Source of the DNA: Photobacterium chitinilyticum
Lineage (GTDB): Bacteria > Pseudomonadota > Gammaproteobacteria > Enterobacterales > Vibrionaceae
Assembly: GCF_004104355.1 (NCBI RefSeq)
Contig: NZ_RJLM01000014.1
Span: 1-59,150, forward strand
DNA: 59,150 bases
Direction of reading: 5' to 3'
A program made the position numbers and the translations under genes. The notes beneath the pieces are model-generated. The model was not told the DNA's origin. It worked only from the letters and a program-made list of their open reading frames with translations, and made no database searches. Below are positions 8,728 to 16,218 of this stretch, piece after piece (position 1 is the stretch's first letter; each line of letters starts with the position of its first letter).

Positions 8728-8940
8728 CACTACAAAAATTTTATATTTTACAAAATGATGATGCATAAAAGGTAAGACCAACCTACTGAAAACCTGACCA
8801 AAATGTAACGCTTTAGAAGCTGATAACTCGTTGAGGACAGTAGGTGCGCAAACATCAGAGGCTAGAAGGTAGCGCCTTCAATTAGAAGCCGAATATACGT
8901 ACGCATCTTAACTTTTCTTGCAGAGTCACGTTGTAAATCC
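8728..8940 (+). ncRNA. Candidate bridge/seek RNA region of the IS1111 element
   Basis: IS1111-group elements encode their guide RNA downstream of the transposase, and this 213-base non-coding stretch lies exactly between the stop codon and the right repeat. I have not folded it; the call is by position only. Confidence 0.4.
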
Positions 8941-8952
8941 GTGGATTCCATA

Positions 8953-9131
8953 TACATTTTGGGGCAAAGGTGTGTTACATCGCCCCGTCAGCACACCTCT
9001 GGACATAACCTTGTTAGTATTTTTGATCTAATCATGAGCTTTTAGATAAGGTTTGGTATTGCAAATGTCATAAAACATGCGACCAAACCTCTATCAATAT
9101 GGCCAAATTCGCTGAACCACTACAAGTTAAC
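8953..9131. other. Gap between IS element and NACHT gene
   Basis: No gene seen. It holds the 3' flank of the minus-strand NACHT gene. Confidence 0.4.
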
Positions 9132-11414
9132 CTATTTAGCTAAGCAATCTACAATATTATTCAAAGTTATTGGAAATCTTCCTAAAGTAATGTGTGGTAA
9201 ATCATCATAGTAATCGCTATTTAATCTAAAGTATCCACTTTTATCAACCTGAATAAATCCAAGTTTCTTTAGTTCATCAATAAAACCTTTATGCGATTTG
9301 TTCCAATTAACGGTTGTATTAAGCTTTATCAAGTTTAAAGATCTTTGTGTAGTACCTACATACTTTGCTATCGAGATTATATTCGATTTAATGTTCTCTT
9401 TTTTCTTCTCATTCGCATTAGACTTAGTATCTAAAAGACTAATAATATTACATTTATCAAATTTACAGGAGTTTTCAAACAAACAGTTTTTTAAGTGTCC
9501 CACCTTAGCTATATTTATGTTACTAAAGTTACAAAATAAAAATACATCCTCAGCTTCTTTCCCGAAATGACAGTCACTTAATTTATTATACTCACTAAAA
9601 GAAGAGTTCATAACCTTATAAGAATCAAAACTAAGTGAATAAAAGTCTCCATATATATGCAGACCATCTATAATGTTGTTCTTGCCACCTAATAACTTAT
9701 AAATATAATTAGACCTTTCATTTTTATCAAATGATGATTTGTTACTTAACAAAGCATACAACAACGAAGATATGGCTTTTCTATATTTAGCTTTATCATA
9801 AGTTAATTCCGTGTTAACTTCGGATTCTTTTAGTTTCTTGATAAGTTTAGTAGCATTCAACTCAAAATCCGAATCAGTCGTACCCACAAATTCGCATACA
9901 GTATTATAAGTATCTCCAGATCCTTTATAAGAATCTTTCAATATGTTACTGATCTTTTCATACCGAGAAATATCATTCTTTAATAAGTAAATGAGATATC
10001 GACTTTTAATTAACGATGTCAACGCTTCTTCTTTTATTGATAGAAAATCATCTCTGACATTAAAAAGAGGATTCTTTAGAAATTTATCACCATTTTCGTT
10101 AAAAGTAAGCTCTACATATTCGTTAAGATCATCAATGCTCATTTTATTTTTATGGTCGATAACTATTTCAGAAAGTAACTGAAATAGGCCATCAACTGTG
10201 GTATTTAGCTTTTGCTTATCGATTTCTCTAGCTAGCATGTATTCTAAAATTGAATCATATACGTGAGTACCTATTAAGTAATCAGATTCACTTTCATAAC
10301 CTTGTACCATATGTTCATCAGAACTATCTAAAACTGCTTGACATGCGAGATTGATAATAACTGGCAAAGAGAACCCATTGTTTTTAAGTTTATTGATCTC
10401 TAGTAATTTATCAAAATTTGTTTTCTGACTATCATTACTTAATTTAATTTTCTTATATTTTTCTATATCCTTTTCAGTAAACCCTTTCAATTTGAACTTT
10501 CGTATCAAAGGGGATGCTGAAACTATATTTTTCTCAAAGTAGTCACGTGTAGTTAGGATTATTTTGGTATTATGAAAACGGTCATCTAGATCAGATAAAG
10601 AGCTAAAAAACTTCTCTAAATTGAACCTTTCACCTAATGCACTATCAATCTCGTCTAGTCCATCAATTATTACCAATATGTTTCCACAGGAATAATTAAG
10701 GCTAAAATCACTTTTTGATAAGTTAGATAGATTGCTTTCAACTTTGAAAGCTTCAAACAGGTCCAAAATAGATTCAATATATAAATCATTGAAGTTTACA
10801 AGATTACTGATTTGCTCTCCTCTGATTAAAAAGACACCTTTTTTATTGTCGCCTGTATCGATTTCATTTTTTAAAGCATCACAGAAAGTTGTTTTTCCTA
10901 CACCACCTCGTCCAAAAATAACAGAAGTACTACTACCAAACTTATCTGACAGCACTCCTTTAAAATAATCGATTCCTTGGCCTAGGTTTTCAGGTTCTTG
11001 AGAGTATGTAAACAAGTCTTGATCTATATAGTCACTTCTTCGATGGTGTTCTTCTTTAAGGTAAGATCTTAATGTAGCATCCCAAATAATTTCTTCTAAA
11101 TATGATACACCATCATATATCTTGTTTGATAACCCCCTTTTCGAACACTCTTTGTCAAGGTGCGATATCCTATCGATCTGTCCATTGTTGTTATACTTTT
11201 TATTAACATATAAGTTTAGAATATCAGGAACTTTAAACTTAGCCACAAAGTCATCTAAGGTGTTAATTATTGTGACATTTTTTCCTATAAATAAAAAACC
11301 TTCAACTCTGCCTCGATCTTCAAAATAAAAATATTCATAATAGATTTTCTTTTGGTATACCTTTATTACCTCTTGAGTGTCTAAAACACTATCGAGATCT
11401 CGCCTACTTACCAA
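9132..11414 (-). CDS. NACHT/STAND ATPase, anti-phage sensor (C-terminal part of a PNP-NACHT protein)
   Basis: The 760-residue frame has Walker A GRGGVGKTT (168-176), a NACHT-type Walker B ILVIIDGLDEID (246-257) and sensor-1 IILTTRDYF (285-293). A long helical sensor region follows, as in bacterial NACHT defence proteins. The only apparent start is TTG at 11412-11414, with no ribosome site. The open frame continues upstream without a stop through LPEVNLDASNILPLL into the A10 run at the end of the PNP gene, so this part is probably translated as a fusion. Alternatively it is a separate gene 29 bases after the nucleosidase. Confidence 0.85.
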   Translation of the reverse strand: MVSRRDLDSVLDTQEVIKVYQKKIYYEYFYFEDRGRVEGFLFIGKNVTIINTLDDFVAKFKVPDILNLYVNKKYNNNGQIDRISHLDKECSKRGLSNKIYDGVSYLEEIIWDATLRSYLKEEHHRRSDYIDQDLFTYSQEPENLGQGIDYFKGVLSDKFGSSTSVIFGRGGVGKTTFCDALKNEIDTGDNKKGVFLIRGEQISNLVNFNDLYIESILDLFEAFKVESNLSNLSKSDFSLNYSCGNILVIIDGLDEIDSALGERFNLEKFFSSLSDLDDRFHNTKIILTTRDYFEKNIVSASPLIRKFKLKGFTEKDIEKYKKIKLSNDSQKTNFDKLLEINKLKNNGFSLPVIINLACQAVLDSSDEHMVQGYESESDYLIGTHVYDSILEYMLAREIDKQKLNTTVDGLFQLLSEIVIDHKNKMSIDDLNEYVELTFNENGDKFLKNPLFNVRDDFLSIKEEALTSLIKSRYLIYLLKNDISRYEKISNILKDSYKGSGDTYNTVCEFVGTTDSDFELNATKLIKKLKESEVNTELTYDKAKYRKAISSLLYALLSNKSSFDKNERSNYIYKLLGGKNNIIDGLHIYGDFYSLSFDSYKVMNSSFSEYNKLSDCHFGKEAEDVFLFCNFSNINIAKVGHLKNCLFENSCKFDKCNIISLLDTKSNANEKKKENIKSNIISIAKYVGTTQRSLNLIKLNTTVNWNKSHKGFIDELKKLGFIQVDKSGYFRLNSDYYDDLPHITLGRFPITLNNIVDCLAK

Positions 11415-11443
11415 AAGCGGTAGAATGTTACTTGCATCTAAAT

Positions 11444-12271
11444 TTACTTCTGGTAGATCCTTTTTTTTTTATGTGCGGACATGTTCAAGCTCGTAAAAGC
11501 ATGACTTGAGTCCAAAACTTTATTAAGAAAAGAGAAGGCTATATGTGCACTTTCTTTTTGAAAAGACTTCTCTTTTGTTCCATCAGCCCAGTCGCATATA
11601 GACTTTAAAATAATCCAAGGAGTATTATCATTATTACAAGCTGAATAAACTCCAGCAGCTTCCATTTCTCCACCAATGGCATCAGGGAATTGAGTTAAAA
11701 GCTCTTTTTTAAACTCAGCGCTATCAATAAGCTTTTCTCCAGATAAAAGAGGACCAGCGACAACAGCTGCGCTTTTATCATGACCTTCAAAATGGTACTG
11801 ATGATTAGTACTTTGAGTAAAACGATTTAAAAGCGTACGATTAGACTCTGGTTTTATGCCTCTATACTCTACTGTGCCATCACTATTTATTCTTGCTTGC
11901 TCATAAAACACAAGAGATTTACTAATCAACAAATCACCTAGGTTTTGCTTCGTTTTCGACTTCCCTAATGCTATTCCCGCCATAATTACTGCTTTGGGTC
12001 TAAAAGTATTTATTGCATCTTGAGTCGTCTGCAACGCAGCTCCTGATGCAATTGCTCCCATATTATTTGTTTTGACGATAGCACAAAGAAATTTTCCATA
12101 AATACCAATGTAATAGGTATTTGCTGAATCATAAGAGACTAAAATTTGATCATCAATTGGCTTAAGGAAAGATTTCGCAACCTCTAGTTCAACTGGGGTC
12201 GCTGTTATTATTACAACGTTAATATCATAAGTGCCTCTTATCTCACTTATATCGATTTCTTGTTCAAACAT
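11444..12271 (-). CDS. PNP/UDP-phosphorylase-fold nucleosidase effector (N-terminal part of PNP-NACHT)
   Basis: The 275-residue protein has the nucleosidase hallmarks VVIITATPVELEVA (strand 1), MAGIALG, GGEMEAAGVYSAC (ribose and base pocket) and SICDWADG (catalytic Asp). It belongs to the MTA/SAH nucleosidase and purine phosphorylase superfamily. In defence proteins this domain is an effector; in Detocs it degrades ATP. It is not a housekeeping enzyme by context, because it directly precedes a NACHT ATPase. The frame ends AHKKKRIYQK and stop right after a run of ten A; one extra A would read straight into the NACHT frame. Confidence 0.85.
   Translation of the reverse strand: MFEQEIDISEIRGTYDINVVIITATPVELEVAKSFLKPIDDQILVSYDSANTYYIGIYGKFLCAIVKTNNMGAIASGAALQTTQDAINTFRPKAVIMAGIALGKSKTKQNLGDLLISKSLVFYEQARINSDGTVEYRGIKPESNRTLLNRFTQSTNHQYHFEGHDKSAAVVAGPLLSGEKLIDSAEFKKELLTQFPDAIGGEMEAAGVYSACNNDNTPWIILKSICDWADGTKEKSFQKESAHIAFSFLNKVLDSSHAFTSLNMSAHKKKRIYQK
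11461..11470 (-). other. A10 slippery homopolymer joining PNP and NACHT frames
   Basis: Ten A on the minus strand (CAT-A10-GGATC) lie 18 bases before the PNP stop codon. Adding one A, or removing two, fuses the frames through KKKKDLPEVNLDASN into the NACHT protein. A run of this length is prone to replication slippage and polymerase slippage. Confidence 0.75.
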
Positions 12272-12589
12272 TTATAAATTTTCCACGCAACAAATTGAAT
12301 AACCCTCGAATTATGAAACCAATCCAACCCAATGACAAGAGTTATCTAACATTCAGATTTCATTGCGAAAGCTCTTCAAGCTCCTAGTAGGCTTCGCAAT
12401 ACACTGGTCTCGATGTATCGCGGTCGATTTTAAAACAAAATCAGCACGTTAGATTTGATCAATAACGAAAATATCAGAAGGTGTATATTGCCGTGCACTT
12501 CGCTCATTGCATTAGCTAAGATATGGCAAAACAGCATAATTAGGAAATGGAAGAGGTTTTACTCTAACCAATAATGGGGCAGAAGTGTT
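12272..12589. other. Region upstream of the PNP-NACHT gene
   Basis: No gene seen. ATTGCGAA (12362-12369) and TTCGCAAT (12393-12400) form a hairpin. The promoter of the PNP-NACHT gene must be here, but no box stands out. Confidence 0.4.
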
Positions 12590-12814
12590 TTAAGTAGTTT
12601 GTGCAGAGGCTGTTGCACAATTAGGGATATCTAATTTGGCTACAGCTTGTTGCGCAACTGAGTTTAACTGTTGCACATTTTGCAACAGTTCAACTACCGA
12701 GAAAACCTCGGTAGTTGATTGATGAGCCGCCAGCACTGACAGCAAAGCATTCATAAACAGATCTTGGCGATAAGGAATGTGCATTTTTTGCACATTCCTT
12801 TTTAGATTCAACAC
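12590..12814 (-). CDS. Small hypothetical protein, doubtful
   Basis: A 74-residue frame (including FSVVELLQNVQQLNSVAQQA) covers a hairpin-rich segment. The repeat-laden DNA and weak ribosome site make coding uncertain. It matches no family I know. Confidence 0.3.
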   Translation of the reverse strand: MLNLKRNVQKMHIPYRQDLFMNALLSVLAAHQSTTEVFSVVELLQNVQQLNSVAQQAVAKLDIPNCATASAQTT

Positions 12815-12943
12815 GTCTTAAGTCTGTTTGTTTCCAATTATGCAACAGGTTATTGCACAATTGGGTGGATTCAATTTGGCTATAGCTTATCGCCAGAATA
12901 AAAAAGCAGGCATTGATTTACGAAACAAGCTGTTTCGTAAATC
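12612..12943. repeat. Hairpin cluster with a 37-bp imperfect direct repeat
   Basis: The direct repeats (12612-12648 and 12852-12888) agree at 29 of 37 positions. Within and just after them are four near-perfect hairpins. A is AACTGTTGCA/TGCAACAGTT at 12666-12690. B is CAACTACCGAG/CTCGGTAGTTG at 12691-12717. C is AAGGAATGTGCA/TGCACATTCCTT at 12772-12800. D is GATTTACGAAACA/TGTTTCGTAAATC at 12915-12943. Each has a different stem sequence, so they are not copies of one another. Confidence 0.75.
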
Positions 12944-13224
12944 GCTCAACAAGCCCAGGTTCCAGCTATGCCCAGCTGTACCTATAGGCTTGGTAAATGC
13001 GAAAACGGGCATAAAGCTATAGTAAAACTATATCGTTCGCATTAACCAAAGTGATCTTCCATAGACACTATATGAAACCACTTTACTCTTGATGCTTAGC
13101 ATAGATTTTGACTTCGCAAAGATTGATCTTTATTTATATAAATCTGCATGTTAGTCTAAAAATGCCATTCCACTCATGGCGATTGATAGTTGGTGGAATC
13201 CTCATTTATCGGAGAAAATGATTT
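12944..13224. other. Gap before small membrane-protein gene
   Basis: I see no gene or clear structure here apart from the ribosome site of the next gene. Confidence 0.4.
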
Positions 13225-13431
13225 ATGAGACCTTCCACACTTATTAACTACATCAAACATATTCGAACTCTAAAAAAATTACTAAAGGGAGGTACGTTAA
13301 CCAAAGATCAAGAAGAGGCAATAAGGTACATATTGCGATTTGCAAGTGTTAATTTTTTGCTTTGTTCACTAATGGGCTTAACTCACTACGTTCACGATTT
13401 CTTTTCGTGGATAAGCACGATAAATCTGTAA
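13225..13431 (+). CDS. Small hypothetical protein with one likely membrane segment
   Basis: The protein has 68 residues. The first 40 are basic and helical (YIKHIRTLKKLLKGGTLTK), followed by a hydrophobic stretch FASVNFLLCSLMGLTHYV that could span or sit on the membrane. CGGAGAAAATGATTT gives a good ribosome site before ATG. Function unknown. It may be a small toxin, but no antitoxin partner is evident. Confidence 0.5.
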   Translation: MRPSTLINYIKHIRTLKKLLKGGTLTKDQEEAIRYILRFASVNFLLCSLMGLTHYVHDFFSWISTINL

Positions 13432-13583
13432 GGGGATTTATGATTAATAGTTATAAACATAAAACTATAGCAGCTTAACAACATCAATCGAGGATGAACC
13501 AATGTTCACCTGAAATGAAAACTGTACCGTGCAGTATGGGTGCAAACGAGTGGAAGCTGAGTTAAGGATCGAAGAATAAACGA

Positions 13584-13664
13584 ATGACCAATCTTAGTGT
13601 TAATAAGGTAATTCTAATTGGCAATTTGGGGTGTGATCCCGAAGTGCGTTATATACCTAGAAGA
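13584..13664 (+). pseudogene. ssb: 5' fragment of a single-stranded DNA-binding protein gene
   Basis: Residues 6-25 read VNKVILIGNLGCDPEVRYIP, almost the standard opening of bacterial SSB. After this the frame loses all similarity, and the OB fold and acidic C-terminal tail are missing. The rest of the frame (to 13907) looks like unrelated DNA. Plasmids and transposons often carry ssb copies, so this is likely relict cargo. A fused small protein is possible but unlikely. Confidence 0.7.
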
Positions 13665-13988
13665 AATTCATTGAAACGAAGAGGTATAGCAACACAGCCT
13701 CCACATACCATAACACTGTTTCGTCAGATTATGTCTTTCCTGATGTTACTTATTGACTTGAAGTTTCATGTGTTACCAACTCGAACTGATGATGCATTAA
13801 CTTTAACGATTAACTCTGCTTGGTTTTTACTGCTGCGAGTATCTCGTAAGCTGGGACGGCAACCCCCGTACTTCCATAAAGTACAACAACATAACTTAAC
13901 TACTTAGTCATCTCCCTTATCTCACGCAAAAATTCTTTTATTAATCAATTGTCTGGCCACTTAATTATCATAAATCCGTGACCAATAA

Positions 13989-14180
13989 CTTTCACTTATA
14001 TCAATACTAAATCGCTCCGGAGCAGAAGCAAAAATCAATGCCACTGATTATGGCATACTTGACAGTTACATTATCGTAACAACTCTGGATAAAAAACAAG
14101 CTTGGTATACCAACAATCTGGCTGGATTCGCAAAATTGCATATGCTCGCATGCATCTATAACGCATATACGCCTGAATAA
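13989..14180 (+). pseudogene. Possible C-terminal gene remnant
   Basis: An open stretch of 63 codons without a start reads NRSGAEAKINATDYGILDSY and continues to a stop at 14178. The composition looks protein-like, but I do not recognise it. It is probably the end of a truncated gene; the N-terminus is not visible upstream. Confidence 0.3.
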
Positions 14181-14410
14181 TTGGATAGATACTAAATTTT
14201 ATTATAAAACATAAGCTTAAATTTCAGAAAATATAAAGTAACACCTTTACTACCCCATTGAGTATTAATTGAACGCTAAGCTCTATCATTTCAACAACCT
14301 GAATAAGTAATTATACTATTGATTTAATACAGAACAATATCTATGGTGCCAAGGCTGTTGTAATGATAATATGTTAAACAGCTGATCTTGTTACCTTTAA
14401 GGATTCTACT

Positions 14411-14881
14411 TTGTCTCCTCCATTTACTGAACACCCAACTCCTCCAATGAAAATTACAGCTAAATGCCTCATTGAATATGCTTGGGATATGAACCTTCAG
14501 ATTATATCAGCTGATAGTTACTTACTGAGAAGTGGATTTATTGAAGAAGCATCAGAATTAGCGAGAAAAGCGGGGGTTGATGTGCAATATCTTGACTTTA
14601 GTCGTTATGATAGTCCAGAAGAGGCATTAAAAAATCCCGACAATATGAACTTTCTTCACGCTATTGAAGATGATACTAAACCACGGTTACTCTGGTTTGA
14701 TAACTGTGACAGTCTTGCTCCCTTATCATGCTCTTTAACATATTCATTGAGGAGCCAACTTACTACACGACTAACAAATAATATACAAAGCGTTTTTATT
14801 GCTAAAAAAGAAGCACTTGATCTAATGTTTAACAACTATTCTGCAGCTTTCTACCATTCAAACTTTTCCATTACTCAATAA
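14411..14881 (+). CDS. Hypothetical protein with a Walker B-like strand, near the CRISPR array
   Basis: I chose TTG at 14411 because AAGGA lies seven bases upstream; ATG twelve codons later is the alternative. The 156-residue product has PRLLWFDNCDSL, like a Walker B strand of an AAA+ protein, and a later SVFIAKKEAL that could be a sensor strand. No Walker A is present, so it could not bind ATP by itself in the usual way. It may be a degenerate or regulatory AAA+ module. It lies between cargo and the array terminator and points toward it. Confidence 0.55.
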   Translation: MSPPFTEHPTPPMKITAKCLIEYAWDMNLQIISADSYLLRSGFIEEASELARKAGVDVQYLDFSRYDSPEEALKNPDNMNFLHAIEDDTKPRLLWFDNCDSLAPLSCSLTYSLRSQLTTRLTNNIQSVFIAKKEALDLMFNNYSAAFYHSNFSITQ

Positions 14882-15290
14882 ATACCGGTTACTCCTATTC
14901 GCTAAGCTATTTTGTATTCGACTGTTTCACACCAACCTCTGAATCGATGATAGCGTTAAGTTAATCCTCTCTCCTGAGTAAACACCATGTATACCATCAA
15001 TGATATACATGTCACCATTTTAAATGAAAATTTCCTTTTTTAAGAAATCACTTTTGAAAGCATGCGCATTAAGCTAATCTTTGAACATTATCAATTCTTC
15101 CGACACTATCAATAAAACAAATTGAAAACATAATTGAATAGCTATGTATTCTCTTCCGTCATTGTTTTAAGCACATTACAGACATAAGTAAACATTGGTT
15201 AACTGACAATCTAACAAAGTTAGAGGTCTTCGATTACCAAAAACTGTTGAGCATTTTCGAGTTTACTTGGTATATCTCACTCGCAGATAT
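14882..15290. other. Gap between the Walker B-like gene and the CRISPR terminator
   Basis: No gene is supported. CATGTATA and TATACATG (14986-15011) form a small palindrome that could be an operator or terminator. Confidence 0.4.
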
Positions 15291-15322
15291 ACAAACAAAA
15301 CACCCCAGTAATCACTGGGGTG
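15291..15322 (-). terminator. Terminator of the CRISPR transcript
   Basis: On the minus strand CACCCCAGTGATTACTGGGGTG is a strong hairpin followed by TTTTGTTTG. It ends the transcript directly after the last, divergent repeat. Confidence 0.88.
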
Positions 15323-15327
15323 CCTAC

Positions 15328-15477
15328 ATTATATACTACCTTTTCGGCAGGTCTAATTTTGCCTGTTACGGATGTTCACTTCTTGGCCTTATCTCAACTG
15401 CCTATACGGCAGGTCACTTAATGTTGAAGTCAGCTCTTCCGCAGCATAATTTCTCAGCTACCTATGCGGCAGGTCAC
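15328..15477 (-). CRISPR. Type I-F3 mini-array: three repeats, two spacers, last repeat divergent
   Basis: Read on the minus strand. Repeat 1 (15477-15450) begins GTGACCTGCCGCATAGGTAG. Repeat 2 (15417-15390) begins GTGACCTGCCGTATAGGCAG. Repeat 3 (15355-15328) begins TAGACCTGCCGAAAAGGTAG and has lost the usual ends. All keep the five-pair CTGCC/GGYAG stem that Cas6f cuts. Spacer 1 (15449-15418) is 32 nt and its target is unknown. Spacer 2 (15389-15356) is 32-34 nt and targets ffs. The array starts 118 bases after cas6, probably in the same transcript. No acquisition genes exist, so the array is static. Confidence 0.93.
15356..15389 (-). other. Home-site guide: spacer matching ffs
   Basis: Aligned to 27194-27163 (minus strand), 21 of 32 positions match: positions 1-5, 8-11, 13, 14, 16, 17, 19-21, 23, 25, 27, 28 and 31. 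Mismatches include every sixth position (6, 12, 18, 24, 30), the bases a Cascade complex flips out and does not read. The target is preceded by CC, the I-F PAM. Confidence 0.9.
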
Positions 15478-15594
15478 TGTAAAGTTTAGTAGATATTTAT
15501 TTAACTTACAGCGAGTTAGGGTGAAAATAACCGTTATACCCTTTTTCTTCAGCCTGTCTCAACCCACTAATTTTAAAAGCTAATTTATCACACG

Positions 15595-16218
15595 CTAAAA
15601 AAGGGGTATCACAATTTTTAAGTCTGGTACGGTTCCTTCAAGCTCATCATTCGTTGCAAAACCATACTGGGAATACTGACTTGAACGTTGAGCTATATTG
15701 ATATCTTTCTGAATATGAAGTAGAAACTTTGTTTCTTTACTCTTGCTTGTCATGAATGCTCGATGGAAGTGATCAACTTCTCGCTCTAATTCACACAATT
15801 GTGGATTAAAAGCTTCCCCTCTAGCCTCCGCTCGGCGCTTTGCCCTAGCTAGCCTTCTGCGTTTTTCACCTGCGAAACACTTAGCTATCCCTTGATTTCG
15901 TTTGAAACGTATCTCTGGCACATTAGTTGGTACAGCTTTAACCGTAGATATATCAAAGAGGTTATCCGCCTTCATGACTTTAAAGTATTGTTGCTGCTTT
16001 AGCTGCTCTAAGTGCTGCTGATTTTCTGAAACAAATGCGATACTTCGTCCTAAAGACTCTTTACACCATTGCGGAAAAGCAACCCCAATACCACCATCAA
16101 TATCATTCTGCTCTGAAGACAACACACCATGCAGAATGCTAATACATCGGCCAGCTAATAACCCGTCATCGACATCATCTGGCAAATAACGAATAAAAAA
16201 ATAGAAACGCTTTCCCAT
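15595..16218 (-). CDS. cas6f: Cas6f (Csy4) CRISPR RNA endonuclease
   Basis: This 207-residue protein is normal for Cas6f. It binds the repeat stem-loop and cuts at its 3' base, then stays on the crRNA as part of Cascade. The N-terminal ferredoxin-like fold has the catalytic histidine at His30 (ISILHGVL), as in Csy4. An arginine-rich stretch (GEKRRRLARAKRRAEARG, about 118-135) is the RNA-major-groove helix. The ATG overlaps the cas7 stop (TGATG), showing coupled translation. Confidence 0.93.
   Translation of the reverse strand: MGKRFYFFIRYLPDDVDDGLLAGRCISILHGVLSSEQNDIDGGIGVAFPQWCKESLGRSIAFVSENQQHLEQLKQQQYFKVMKADNLFDISTVKAVPTNVPEIRFKRNQGIAKCFAGEKRRRLARAKRRAEARGEAFNPQLCELEREVDHFHRAFMTSKSKETKFLLHIQKDINIAQRSSQYSQYGFATNDELEGTVPDLKIVIPLF

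Larger units (their letters stand above)
7626..8952 (+). mobile_element. IS110-family element, IS1111 group
   Basis: TATGGAATCCAC at 7626-7637 is repeated inverted at 8941-8952. These flank a DEDD transposase and fit the 12-bp subterminal repeats that mark the IS1111 group. The true ends lie a few bases outside the repeats and leave no duplication, so they cannot be fixed by eye. The element sits between the avcD and NACHT cargo systems. Confidence 0.8.

Noticed and set aside
12828-13022. 64-residue plus-strand frame
   Set aside because: Overlaps hairpin D and one direct repeat; no clear ribosome site.
13665-13907. Continuation of the ssb-like frame as a real protein
   Set aside because: No similarity to SSB after residue 25, and the composition looks like out-of-frame DNA.
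15418-15449. Spacer 1 as a second ffs guide
   Set aside because: Only a GCTGCGG heptamer is shared with ffs; no PAM or correct spacing.
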